Shown: piece by piece, positions 38,061 through 47,655 of the stretch
Position numbering within the stretch: position 1 is the first letter of the stretch
Layout: each line of letters opens with the position of its first letter
Made by a program: the position numbers and the translations under genes
The notes under the pieces: generated by a model
The model's input: the letters and a program-made list of their open reading frames with translations, nothing else
What the model was told of the DNA's origin: nothing
The model's database searches: none
Assembly: GCF_947387555.1 (NCBI RefSeq)
Contig: NZ_CANDNZ010000022.1
Location: 1 to 64,000 of the forward strand
Direction of reading: 5' to 3'
Origin: Thalassomonas sp. RHCl1
GTDB lineage: Bacteria > Pseudomonadota > Gammaproteobacteria > Enterobacterales > Alteromonadaceae
Length of the DNA: 64,000 bases

Positions 38061-38826
38061 GTACCAGCTTCTCTAGTGCTTTAACGGTTTCCGGTTCGTC
38101 CGTTAACGGTTCGATAATGCAGTGGCGGCAGGCTTTGCTGATATTACAGCCGCTACTCAGCATTTTGGCAGTATAAATAAGCAAGCGGGTTGATACGGCG
38201 GCTTTAAGGTCTAAGTCGGTCAAACGCCTGATATCGCTGGCCAGCTTCACCAGTTGACTGGCGGTTTCTTTGTCTACTTTGCTTTCATGAATCAGTATTT
38301 CAATCTCTTTTTCCGCTTCGGGATAATCAAAGCTCATGCCGACAAAACGCTGCCGGGTACTGGGTTTAAGGCCTTTCATGATATTTTGGTAAGAGGGGTT
38401 ATAAGAAACCACCAAAACAAAGTCTTTGTGGGCCTTGATCACTTCCCCGGTGCGTTCGATATGTAATTCGCGCCTGTGGTCGGTTAACGAGTGCAAGACC
38501 ACGGTAGTATCTTTTCTTGCTTCGATAATTTCATCCAGGTAGCAGATGCCGCCATTTCTCACCGTCCGGGTGAGGGGGCCATCCTGCCAGTAGGTGCCGT
38601 CGGGGCTGATCAGGTGGCGACCGATCAGATCGGCGGCGGTTAAGTCATCGTGGCAGGAGATGGTAGTGATGGGGCGGTTCAACTCCTGCGCCATATATTC
38701 GACAAAGCGGGTTTTACCGCAGCCGGTGGGGCCTTTGATCAATGCGGGCAGATCGTGCTCTACGCAATAGTTGAATATTTCCACTTCGTCACCTTGTACC
38801 TGGTAATAACATGTATTGTTCATCAT
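38047..38826 (-). CDS. norQ: NorQ/CbbQ-type MoxR AAA+ ATPase
   Basis: About 259 residues. The MoxR AAA+ core has Walker A GPTGCGKTRF (about residues 33-42), Walker B GGICYLDEI and sensor VVSYNPSYQN. The C-terminal CbbQ_C domain has STRLLIYTAKML. NorQ works with NorD to insert the non-heme iron of cytochrome c-dependent NO reductase. The ATG-ATG pair at 38826/38823 follows GGAG; an upstream GTG at 38835 overlaps that ribosome site and is not preferred. Gene order norB-norD-norQ is slightly rearranged from the common norCBQD order. Confidence 0.9.
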   Translation of the reverse strand: MMNNTCYYQVQGDEVEIFNYCVEHDLPALIKGPTGCGKTRFVEYMAQELNRPITTISCHDDLTAADLIGRHLISPDGTYWQDGPLTRTVRNGGICYLDEIIEARKDTTVVLHSLTDHRRELHIERTGEVIKAHKDFVLVVSYNPSYQNIMKGLKPSTRQRFVGMSFDYPEAEKEIEILIHESKVDKETASQLVKLASDIRRLTDLDLKAAVSTRLLIYTAKMLSSGCNISKACRHCIIEPLTDEPETVKALEKLVHAYF

Positions 38827-38848
38827 CTTCTCCACTTTCTGTTCGCTA

Positions 38849-40678
38849 TTAGTTTTTGGTCAGGTTTAAATAAATTTTCGGCAAGACTTTCGGCAATTGT
38901 GTTGCGTCATTAACGATGGCAAAACCGTTATGGCCGAATAAAAAAGGTAAATAGTCATGGGCTTTTTGGTCTATGGTGACGCAATAGGGCACCAGGCCCG
39001 CCTGCCGGGCTTCGATAATGGCCTGGCGGGTATCTTCCAGGCCGTAGCGGCCTTCATACTGGTCGAGATCGTTGGGCCTGCCGTCGGTGAGTAATAACAG
39101 AATTTTATTGTCGGCGCCTCTGTCGAGCAGCAGTTTGCTTGACTGGCGGATGGCGGCGCCCATACGGGTATAGTAACCGGGCTCAATCCGGCTGATCCTG
39201 CCCCTGACATGATCGTTGTAACGCATGTTGAAGTTCTTGAGGATATGGTAGCGAACATGCTGGCTGCGCACCGATGAAAAGCCGTAAATGGCAAATTCAT
39301 CATTGAGCTGGTTTAAGGCCTCACTAAAGACGATCAGGCTGTCGCGGATAACATCGATTACCTTTTGTTCGTTATTGATATGGCCTTCGGTGGAAAGGGA
39401 TAAGTCCGCCAGGATCAGACAATTGACGTCACGAAAGTTATCCCGGCTATCAATAAAGTAGTTTTGTTTGCTGCTGTCTTTTACCGGACGGCTTTGCTCG
39501 CTTATCCAGGCATCGAGATCTAATTCATCCCCCGTTGCCTGGGCTTTTCTCCTGGTACGGTTTAAGCCGATAGCTAAGAACAGCTGTGAAACTTCCCGGC
39601 TTAATAGCTGGTGTTTTTGTGAAAGCGGCACAGGTTTTACATCATCTGCCAGCATAGTCTGGATAAAGCAGCTGTTTTCTACCAGGCGTTGCTGTTTAAA
39701 ATTCCATTCCGGCAAGGGAATGCCTTCACCCAGGCGCAAATCGTCATTTTCTGCGGCGGGTAAATCCAGGTCGAAACGGATCCTGGCGGCTTTGGCCTTG
39801 CGGTGGCGGGACAGGGTGATAATATCGAGATCTTTGGCGATGTCATCCAGGTTGTCGTTATCATCGTCTTCATTCTGGCAACGATCCAGGTTCACCTGTT
39901 CGGTCCAGGTTTCCAGGGCTTCAGCCTGAAAGGCCATAAAGCCGTCGGTTTTACGCTCGTCATCGACGTAGTCCACCTGCTTGCGCTGCTCTATTTCCTT
40001 AATATCAGGTAGGTTACGCTGTCCCGGATTATTTTGCTCCAATCCTTTATCATCGGGTCTGGATGCCAGGCATGTCAGCGGCGGATAAAGCCATAAGCTT
40101 ACCGGCAAGGGCTGATATTTGCCGTCCGGTAAATGGTTCACTATGCCGGGCACTTTTAAAGCCGACTGGATCTGTTTTTCCAAAGCCCGGTCCCGGGGGG
40201 ATAAAGTATCGGGCTCTGGTCTGGCGGCCAGATAAGCCCGGCTAAGCTTCAGATAGCTTTGTTTTAACCCGGGGTAATCGGCCATTAACTTGATGGTGGC
40301 TACCTGGTTGTCTTGCAACCAGTGGGTCATGATCGGCATTTTAGCCGCCAGTGCCACTAACCAGAAATAGAGGGCTTCATTGAGGTCTTTATCGGCAAAA
40401 ATTGCCAGGCTTGCAGGTAAACGCACGCTGCGTTCATCCTGCCAGGCAAGAGAGAATTTCTGATGGCTGCCGGCAACTTTTTGTAAGGTGGTGCGTTTAA
40501 CTTTGAGTTTTTGTCCTTCTGCTATTTCAATACTTTTGGCGGTTACCCCGCCCATGGCACGGTAGAACAGCAACAATTGTGATCGGATATCACACAAGTT
40601 AACAGTGGCAGCAGGGTGGTCTGCGGATACTTGCCGGGTTAACCATTTGTCCCATATTTTTCCTACGACTTCTTCCAT
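38849..40678 (-). CDS. norD: NorD-like von Willebrand factor A protein
   Basis: The 609-residue protein has a long variable N-terminal half and a C-terminal VWA domain with the MIDAS motif DLSLSTEG (in CLILADLSLSTEGH) and LLLLTDGRPNDLDQYEGR. NorD partners the MoxR ATPase NorQ as a chaperone that activates NO reductase. It is cytoplasmic, with no signal. It lies 85 bases downstream of norB and 22 bases before norQ. The acidic ENDDDNDNLDDIA stretch in the middle is variable in the family. Confidence 0.92.
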   Translation of the reverse strand: MEEVVGKIWDKWLTRQVSADHPAATVNLCDIRSQLLLFYRAMGGVTAKSIEIAEGQKLKVKRTTLQKVAGSHQKFSLAWQDERSVRLPASLAIFADKDLNEALYFWLVALAAKMPIMTHWLQDNQVATIKLMADYPGLKQSYLKLSRAYLAARPEPDTLSPRDRALEKQIQSALKVPGIVNHLPDGKYQPLPVSLWLYPPLTCLASRPDDKGLEQNNPGQRNLPDIKEIEQRKQVDYVDDERKTDGFMAFQAEALETWTEQVNLDRCQNEDDDNDNLDDIAKDLDIITLSRHRKAKAARIRFDLDLPAAENDDLRLGEGIPLPEWNFKQQRLVENSCFIQTMLADDVKPVPLSQKHQLLSREVSQLFLAIGLNRTRRKAQATGDELDLDAWISEQSRPVKDSSKQNYFIDSRDNFRDVNCLILADLSLSTEGHINNEQKVIDVIRDSLIVFSEALNQLNDEFAIYGFSSVRSQHVRYHILKNFNMRYNDHVRGRISRIEPGYYTRMGAAIRQSSKLLLDRGADNKILLLLTDGRPNDLDQYEGRYGLEDTRQAIIEARQAGLVPYCVTIDQKAHDYLPFLFGHNGFAIVNDATQLPKVLPKIYLNLTKN

Positions 40679-40763
40679 ATTGCCCTCGCTTATTGCGCCT
40701 TAGTGAATAATGCTGTGGCAACCGGCTGAGCTGCTCAGCCGGTTGCTTTAGTAGCGGGTGAAC

Positions 40764-42615
<1,852 letters not shown>

Positions 42616-42626
42616 TGATGACTCCT

Positions 42627-42659
42627 TTTGATATTTATGTACAAGTCATGAATATCAAA
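42627..42659. promoter_or_regulatory. Inverted repeat in the norC leader
   Basis: TTTGATATTTATG (42627-42639) and CATGAATATCAAA (42647-42659) are inverted copies with one mismatch around a 7-base spacer. The left arm abuts the norC ribosome site and the right arm overlaps the -12 end of the possible sigma-54 promoter. It may act as an operator or an RNA hairpin. Confidence 0.5.
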
Positions 42660-42669
42660 GAGTATGCCA
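42654..42669 (-). promoter_or_regulatory. Possible sigma-54 promoter of norC
   Basis: Minus-strand TGGCATACTCTTTGAT fits TGGCAYR-N4-TTGCT except that the -12 GC is GA. The spacing is exact. It would start transcription about 25-30 bases before the norC ATG. It is weaker than the nirK element. Confidence 0.35.
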
Positions 42670-42730
42670 AATGGTAAGGTGTTGATATTTAAGTTCTTTA
42701 TGTTTTGTTGATTAATAGGGAAAGATTGAA

Positions 42731-42747
42731 GCTGTCTGATTGACAGC
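42731..42747. promoter_or_regulatory. GT-N7-AC palindrome, candidate NorR-type enhancer site
   Basis: GCTGTC (42731-42736) and GACAGC (42742-42747) flank TGATT. The core GTCTGATTGAC fits GT-N7-AC, the pattern bound by the NO-responsive activator NorR. It lies between the two divergent -24/-12 elements, about 75 and 120 bases away, where an activator could serve both. Confidence 0.45.
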
Positions 42748-42852
42748 ATATCCAGTCTTTTTGCCATTACCTGGTAGTGTCTTTTTGAATTTATTTATCT
42801 TCTTTCTTGCTCCTTTCTTTATTAGTTGTTGTTAATTAAGGTTTTTTAGTGT

Positions 42853-42868
42853 TGGCACAGCTTCTGCT
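42853..42868 (+). promoter_or_regulatory. Sigma-54 (-24/-12) promoter of nirK
   Basis: TGGCACAGCTTCTGCT differs from TGGCACG-N4-YTGCT at one base and keeps the GG and GC doublets 12 bases apart. The predicted start is about 40 bases before the nirK ATG. Sigma-54 control of nirK would require an enhancer-binding protein, probably NorR-like and encoded elsewhere. Confidence 0.7.
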
Positions 42869-42917
42869 ATATCCACGTCGTTAGTGATTCAACATTGTAT
42901 GAAAGAGAGCAGTTGTT

Positions 42918-44084
42918 ATGAGTACAAATAATAAATTTAACATCGATAGACGCCGTGTTTTTCAGGGAGCAGCAGCCATTGCCGGGGCCACCGCAGCGGG
43001 TAAGGTACTCGCCGGTAGCCCCGGCAGTCCGGGTAAAAGCAACGCAGTATTGACCAAGAGAGAGCAAAGCCTGCTGGCATTAAAGGCAGAAGCGCTTGAA
43101 GTGGTAGAGCAGAAGTTAGTGGCTCCTCCTTTAGTGCCCGAACATGATCAGGTGGCTAAAGGAAAACCTAAAGTGGTGAAAATGCCCCTGGAAGTTGAAG
43201 AAAAATTGATTGAAGTGGAACCCGGGGTAAAGACCTGGGCCATGACCTTTAACGGCTCGGTACCGGCGCCTATGATTGTTTGTCACCAATTCGATTACGT
43301 TGAACTGACCTTGTCTAACCCGAAAAGAAACAGTATGGCGCATAACATTGACCTGCACAGTGCTACCGGTGCCTTGGGCGGTGCGGGCTTAACCCTGGTA
43401 AACCCGGGTGAAAAAGTTACCTTACGTTTTCGCGCTACTAAGTCCGGGGTTTTTGTTTATCACTGTGCGCCGGGTGATGCCATGATCCCCTGGCATGTGG
43501 TCTCCGGTATGAACGGCGCCATTATGGTACTGCCAAGGGAAGGTTTGAAAGACGCTCAGGGTAACCCGGTAAAATATGACAAGGCCTATTACATCGGTGA
43601 GCAGGATTTTTATCTGCCGAAAGATAAAAACGGCAACTATAAAAAATACAGCTCGCCAATGGCGGGGTTTGTCGAAACCACCGAATTAATGAAAGGTTTG
43701 CTGCCCAGCCATGTGGTTTTCAATGGCGCCAAAGGTGCCCTGACCGGGAAAAGTGCCCTTACCGCAAAAACCGGTGAAACTGTGCTGTTTGTTCACTCCC
43801 AGGCAAACCGGGATACCCGTCCGCATCTGATTGGCGGCCATGGTGATTTTGTCTGGGAAAGGGGCTCTTTTGCCGATGCACCGTTAACCGGCCTGGAAAC
43901 CTGGTTCGTTGCCGGGGGCAGCGCCGCCGCTGCCGTGTATACCTTCGAGCAACCGGGGATCTACGCCTATGTTAACCATAACCTTATCGAAGCCATTGCT
44001 CTTGGTGCTGCGGCCCATGTCAAAGTTGACGGCGAGTGGGATGATATGTTGATGACCCAGGTGAGTGCGCCAAGCGCCATTTAG
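42918..44084 (+). CDS. nirK: Copper-containing nitrite reductase
   Basis: This periplasmic trimeric enzyme reduces nitrite to nitric oxide. The 388-residue product has a twin-arginine-type N-terminus ([15 protein letters not shown]). Two cupredoxin domains carry all copper ligands. Type 1 ligands are His in MAHNID, Cys in YHCAPGDAM, His in IPWHVV and Met in SGMNG. Type 2 ligands are His in DLHSATG, the His before Cys, and His in GGHGDFVW. The catalytic Asp (NIDLH) and His (SHVVFNGA) are present. It is the first gene of a four-gene run with a secreted orphan, an SCO protein and a CCGSC protein, and is divergent from norC. Confidence 0.96.
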   Translation: MSTNNKFNIDRRRVFQGAAAIAGATAAGKVLAGSPGSPGKSNAVLTKREQSLLALKAEALEVVEQKLVAPPLVPEHDQVAKGKPKVVKMPLEVEEKLIEVEPGVKTWAMTFNGSVPAPMIVCHQFDYVELTLSNPKRNSMAHNIDLHSATGALGGAGLTLVNPGEKVTLRFRATKSGVFVYHCAPGDAMIPWHVVSGMNGAIMVLPREGLKDAQGNPVKYDKAYYIGEQDFYLPKDKNGNYKKYSSPMAGFVETTELMKGLLPSHVVFNGAKGALTGKSALTAKTGETVLFVHSQANRDTRPHLIGGHGDFVWERGSFADAPLTGLETWFVAGGSAAAAVYTFEQPGIYAYVNHNLIEAIALGAAAHVKVDGEWDDMLMTQVSAPSAI

Positions 44085-44121
44085 TATTCACCGGAAAGGA
44101 ATGATTTGGGGGATTTGATAG

Positions 44122-44667
44122 ATGAAGAGTTTACCGCTTATTAGTTCGATAGTGTTGTTTGCCTTAATTGCTCAAGGTTCTGCGCTGCAAGCAATGGCGC
44201 AAGTGAACAGTGAACATCAAAGCGAAAATTTAGCGGATAAAAAAGTTTTGCGGCATAAAGTGAAACAGTTACCCGTTAAATGGGCTAATGCGCTTGATAA
44301 CCTTGATGCAAAGCCGGTTGAGCTCAAGCAGATGTTTAGCCGACAGGCGAAAAGCCTGACCTCAATTCATTTTGATTTCTCTCAATTGAGCGAACTGGAA
44401 TTATGGTATGCGCGGCGGAAAACGACCCTGGCGAAGAGTTTACACCAGGTGAAAAATATCCAACTGGAACAACTTGATGATAACAGCATGCGCCTGATGT
44501 TTGAATATGTGGTTCAGGAGCAGCATCAGGGCTTACCTGTGGATATTTTTCGTTTGCAGGAAAACTGGCTAATCGATATCAGGGACAGTGAGGCGCCGGT
44601 TGTGGTGGAAATCATCGAGCGTTACCTGCCGCCTAATATTAATTCCGGTATGCAAATTCAATGTTAA
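44122..44667 (+). CDS. Exported protein of unknown function in the nirK operon
   Basis: The 181-residue product has a signal peptide (LPLISSIVLFALIAQGSALQ, cleavage near AMA-Q) and a mature part of about 155 residues with mixed helix and strand. There is one Cys at the extreme C-terminus (MQIQC). No family is recognised. It starts 37 bases after nirK and ends 11 bases before the SCO gene, so it is very likely co-transcribed. Its position suggests a role in copper delivery or maturation of NirK, but no metal motif is seen. Confidence 0.7.
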   Translation: MKSLPLISSIVLFALIAQGSALQAMAQVNSEHQSENLADKKVLRHKVKQLPVKWANALDNLDAKPVELKQMFSRQAKSLTSIHFDFSQLSELELWYARRKTTLAKSLHQVKNIQLEQLDDNSMRLMFEYVVQEQHQGLPVDIFRLQENWLIDIRDSEAPVVVEIIERYLPPNINSGMQIQC

Positions 44668-44678
44668 AGGATATTTAA

Positions 44679-45404
44679 ATGCAGTATCTAACAAAGATTT
44701 TTTCTATTTTCTTGCTCATGTGCAGTACCAGTTATGCTGCCGGTGTCGGGGAAAATAACTTACCCGTTTTTCATGGTGTTGGCGGTGACTTTACCCTGGA
44801 CAGTACCTTAGATAAACCGGCTTCATTGAGTGACTTTAACGATAAAATGGTTTTGTTGTCTTTTGGTTATACCAATTGCTCGGATGTTTGTCCGGTCACC
44901 TTAGGTTTTCTAAATAATACGATAAAAAAGTTGGGAGAGGCTGCCGATAAAACCCAGGTTTTATTTGTCTCTGTTGATCCCGACTACGATACCATCGCCC
45001 ATCTGCAGAAGTATCTAGCTTACTTCAATGACGGCTTTATCGGCCTGACCGGAGATAAAAGTGCAATCGATAAAGCGGTAAAGCTGTATAACATTCGCTA
45101 TAGCAAAACCTCAGATCTTCAGGTGAGTACCCGATACCGGAAAAAACAAATCCCAAAAGATGACGTACACCATGGCCATCACGGTAAAGGCAGCGATCAT
45201 AGTGCCGGCCATGGTTCTGCACATGGCAAATACCACGGCGGGGAAGGAAAACACCATGATACTTCTTCGTTATTTTCTCACAGTACCTATATTTATTTAA
45301 TTGATTTACAGGGCCGGGTGCGGGGGGTTTTTGATACCACCACCTCGGCAGAAAAGCTGGCGCAGTCGATAAAAGGCTACTTGCTCGATAACCAGCTTAT
45401 TTAA
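44679..45404 (+). CDS. SCO/SenC copper-chaperone-like protein with His-rich insertion
   Basis: This 241-residue exported thioredoxin-fold protein has the signal peptide IFSIFLLMCSTSYAA, the copper-binding CSDVCP motif and the conserved distal His in FSHSTYIYLID. SCO proteins deliver Cu to CuA centres, and some serve NirK or N2O reductase. Unusually, about 40 residues before the distal His are extremely His- and Gly-rich (HHGHHGKGSDHSAGHGSAHG and onward). This looks like a metal-buffering insertion. It lies 11 bases after the exported orphan in the nirK run, which fits Cu loading of NirK. Confidence 0.9.
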   Translation: MQYLTKIFSIFLLMCSTSYAAGVGENNLPVFHGVGGDFTLDSTLDKPASLSDFNDKMVLLSFGYTNCSDVCPVTLGFLNNTIKKLGEAADKTQVLFVSVDPDYDTIAHLQKYLAYFNDGFIGLTGDKSAIDKAVKLYNIRYSKTSDLQVSTRYRKKQIPKDDVHHGHHGKGSDHSAGHGSAHGKYHGGEGKHHDTSSLFSHSTYIYLIDLQGRVRGVFDTTTSAEKLAQSIKGYLLDNQLI

Positions 45405-45448
45405 GCCAAAATTTAAAATTTCTTATTCATTATCCAGAGGAAAATATT

Positions 45449-45613
45449 ATGTTTAATATCTTTAAAAAGTCCAAGAAAGAACAGGCCAGTGACGATATGG
45501 CGGTAGTGTCAAATCAAGCCGAAAATACCGTTGAAGAAAACCTGGAAGCCGAAGAGCCGAGAAAAGTGCACGGTGAAAATGGTGTCTGCTGCGGCAGTTG
45601 TGGAGGACAGTAA
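45449..45613 (+). CDS. Small CCGSC-motif protein
   Basis: A 54-residue acidic protein begins MFNIFKKSKKEQ and ends GENGVCCGSCGGQ. It resembles the family of tiny marine-bacterial proteins with a C-terminal CCGSCS motif, whose function is unknown. The three cysteines could hold copper or an iron-sulfur cluster. An AGAGGAAAA ribosome site precedes the ATG. It lies 44 bases after the SCO gene and before a strong inverted repeat, so it closes the nirK transcript. Confidence 0.8.
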   Translation: MFNIFKKSKKEQASDDMAVVSNQAENTVEENLEAEEPRKVHGENGVCCGSCGGQ

Positions 45614-45651
45614 ATCCGGTTGTTTTAAATGTGATATTTATAGCAAAAATG

Positions 45652-45687
45652 AACCATTACCTTGATAAAAGTTATCGGGTAATGGTT
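45652..45687 (+). terminator. Strong inverted repeat after the nirK operon
   Basis: AACCATTACC (45652-45661) and GGTAATGGTT (45678-45687) form a perfect 10-bp stem. An inner GATAA/TTATC extends it. No T run follows, so it may be a transcript-stabilising hairpin or a factor-assisted terminator. Confidence 0.5.
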
Positions 45688-45896
45688 ATCCCTTCCTTTG
45701 CTGAACCCTTTCACCTTTTGTTATTTCCCGCGGGATAACGGCACCATAAAATAAAACAATTTAATTCCCTGTTAAAAACCCTGAAGAAAGTCCAATAAAG
45801 TCAAATTCTTGATAATGGCGGGGCTTTGTAGTTTTACTCTTTTCGAACGACCGTCCCCCAATTAAGCATTGTATGATAAATGAACAGTTGTTATAT

Positions 45897-45981
45897 TCAG
45901 GTCTGGCAAACTTATCGAAAGGTAAGGACGCAAAGCCTACGGCCTAAGGGGAAACCTAGGGTAGCGTGGTTGCAACCTTTG
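45897..45981 (+). promoter_or_regulatory. Cyclic-di-GMP-I (GEMM-I) riboswitch aptamer
   Basis: The conserved GEMM-I core is plain. GGCAAAC leads to a P2 helix capped by a GAAA tetraloop (TTATCGAAAGGTAAG), followed by GGACGCAAAGCCTACGGCC with the invariant ACGCAAAGCC and the tetraloop-receptor CCTAA. A P3 hairpin (GGGGAAACCTAGGGTAGCG) ends in GGTAGCGTGG. AGGT (45899-45902) and ACCT (45975-45978) can close P1. The downstream genes are a small exported protein and a secreted serine protease. Confidence 0.93.
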
Positions 45982-46211
45982 TTTCGGTATGTTCCTAAAT
46001 TATGATTTATTAGGGCATGCATATGTATAGTTATAGTGTTAAACCTGTCTTTATCTCTGTCTCTAAATCCAGAGCAGGGCCTGTCTTAGCTATTTTTTCT
46101 AAGGTGTTTTTATTGTGCCTACAAACAAAGCAGAGCAAAGTATTGCCTGTGCAAACTATTTTGTCTTTTTTCAGGCCGCAGGGGCGTTATCGAACATCTG
46201 AGTATTCGCAT

Positions 46212-46236
46212 TTAACTTGTCGTTTAAGTTAAGGAG
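46212..46236 (+). promoter_or_regulatory. Hairpin next to the ribosome site, possible expression platform
   Basis: TTAACTT (46212-46218) and AAGTTAA (46226-46232) form a 7-bp hairpin directly abutting the GGAG (46233-46236) of the next gene. It could gate translation in response to the upstream c-di-GMP aptamer. The link between the two is inferred. Confidence 0.4.
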
Positions 46237-46242
46237 AAAAAG

Positions 46243-46572
46243 ATGTTTAAAAATAAACAAACCGTAAAAATTGCTTTTGTGCTGGCGTTCACCCTGGCGT
46301 GTTTCTCTGTGTTGGGGCTTTTTAATCAGGCGCCCTCCAGCCTTGGTTATATAGTGAAAGGGACCAACACGGATACCATCACCGAACTCACCTTAGATGC
46401 CGGCGGTGAGATCACCCATACCCTTCCGATTATTAATGCCATAGGCGCCAAACTGACCGAGCAGCAAAAACAAGTGTTATTGCGTTATCCCCAGGTGATT
46501 GCTATCTATGCGGACCGGTCAATAAACAGTGCCGATAAGGATGTGACAGACAGAGCAAGATCGGGAAGCTGA
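46243..46572 (+). CDS. Exported I9-prodomain-like small protein under c-di-GMP riboswitch
   Basis: The 109-residue protein has an N-terminal hydrophobic signal (KIAFVLAFTLACFSVLGLF). About 75 residues follow that resemble the inhibitor I9 / subtilisin propeptide fold: YIVKGTNTDTITELTL, AGGEITHTLPIINAIGAKLT, QVLLRYPQVIAIYADRSI. Such domains normally precede an S8 protease, but here the frame stops and no protease follows in any frame. It may be a stand-alone protease inhibitor or chaperone, or the N-terminal remnant of a lost protease gene. An AAGGAG site precedes the ATG. A trypsin-like protease gene lies 172 bases downstream. Confidence 0.65.
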   Translation: MFKNKQTVKIAFVLAFTLACFSVLGLFNQAPSSLGYIVKGTNTDTITELTLDAGGEITHTLPIINAIGAKLTEQQKQVLLRYPQVIAIYADRSINSADKDVTDRARSGS

Positions 46573-46744
46573 AAATAACGGTTAAATCGGGCTTAATCCG
46601 GATTTATATAAAATAGTCAGGGCTTTAAACCTTGTCGGAGCTTTAGGCATCTTATAGAGGTTAACTGGAAATATTGGCGTCGCTGTCATCGCAAAAGCAT
46701 AGCTACGCTAACTTTATGCCGGACTATTAATCTCAAAAAGACGG

Positions 46745-47551
46745 ATGCTACAGATGAAGCTTAAATTGGTTTTCCCCCTGATACTGTTATTTTTTTCACA
46801 ATACTGTGGCGCGGTAATCAAGCGTCATGATATTCCCGCTAAAGCCTACCAGGTGGTTAATCCGCCGGAATATTTGATTGATATGCCGCATGACGGGCAC
46901 GGAGTATTGATTGCACCGAACTGGATAGTGACGGTTGCCCATGTGATTTTTTATGATTATCGGGGCAAGAGTATTGATATCGGAGATAGAAGTTATCAGG
47001 TAGAAAAGGTTATTATCCATCCGGGCTATAAAAAGCCGGATAAATCTCTCACCCAAGGGGATGCCAAGCCTTTGATGGACTTTTTCAAAAGTAATCATGA
47101 TATTGCGCTGGTGAAGCTGGCATCGGGTGTTGATGGCATTACCCCGATAAAACTCTATAGTGGGGCGGATGAACTGGGCAAAACCGTGAGTGTTTATGGC
47201 AAGGGCTCTACCGGAGACGGGCTAACCGGAGAGGTTAAAGGGACTAAAGCTCTTAAGATCTTAAACAGGTTTGAAAACAAGATCGAAACATTGGAAACTA
47301 ACTGGCTATCGCTGAAATTTGATCGCCCGCCCCATGGGCTTGCACTGGAAGGCATTGAAGGCAACGGCGACAGCGGCGGCGCATCTGTTATCTATCAAAA
47401 CGATACGCCTTATTTAGCCGGTTTGGTGAGTTGGGATTATTGGCAAGGAGATCTGGCTGCCTTTAAAAACGGCCTGTACGGCAATCGTTCTTATCAGGTC
47501 AGGATTTCCAGTTATATCAAATGGATCAGGCATACCATAACTACTGGCTAA
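46745..47551 (+). CDS. Secreted trypsin-like (S1) serine protease
   Basis: The 268-residue product has a signal peptide (LKLVFPLILLFFSQYCGA). It carries a chymotrypsin-fold catalytic triad: His in WIVTVAHVIF, Asp in NHDIALVKLAS, Ser in GNGDSGGASVIY. A VSW segment (LAGLVSWDYW) lines the substrate pocket. There is no long propeptide. It lies 172 bases after the small I9-like protein, same strand, without an evident terminator between. Both may therefore be under the c-di-GMP riboswitch. It is convergent with the sensor kinase gene. Confidence 0.88.
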   Translation: MLQMKLKLVFPLILLFFSQYCGAVIKRHDIPAKAYQVVNPPEYLIDMPHDGHGVLIAPNWIVTVAHVIFYDYRGKSIDIGDRSYQVEKVIIHPGYKKPDKSLTQGDAKPLMDFFKSNHDIALVKLASGVDGITPIKLYSGADELGKTVSVYGKGSTGDGLTGEVKGTKALKILNRFENKIETLETNWLSLKFDRPPHGLALEGIEGNGDSGGASVIYQNDTPYLAGLVSWDYWQGDLAAFKNGLYGNRSYQVRISSYIKWIRHTITTG

Positions 47552-47655
47552 CACGTTTTATCTGGCTTAAGGGAATGGCTTTCAGGCCGTATTAGGCTTA
47601 ATTGCTATGGTGCGAGAGCCGCTTTAGCGCCCCTTTGGCCACAGGCAATGCCAGT

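Larger units (their letters stand above)
45614..46242 (+). other. Intergenic region and long riboswitch leader
   Basis: This 630-base stretch holds the nirK-operon 3' hairpin, a class I c-di-GMP riboswitch (about 45897-45981) and a 260-base leader to the next gene. A 71-codon frame at 46017-46232 inside the leader has no ribosome site or family and is not called. No complete T-tract terminator is seen after the aptamer. Confidence 0.5.

Noticed and set aside
42670-42720. TTGAT-containing stretches as FNR/DNR boxes before nirK and norC
   Set aside because: The second half-sites (AAGTT, AGGGA) do not match ATCAA.
46017-46232. 71-codon frame between the c-di-GMP aptamer and the next gene
   Set aside because: It has no ribosome site and no recognisable features, and the position is expected to be untranslated riboswitch leader.
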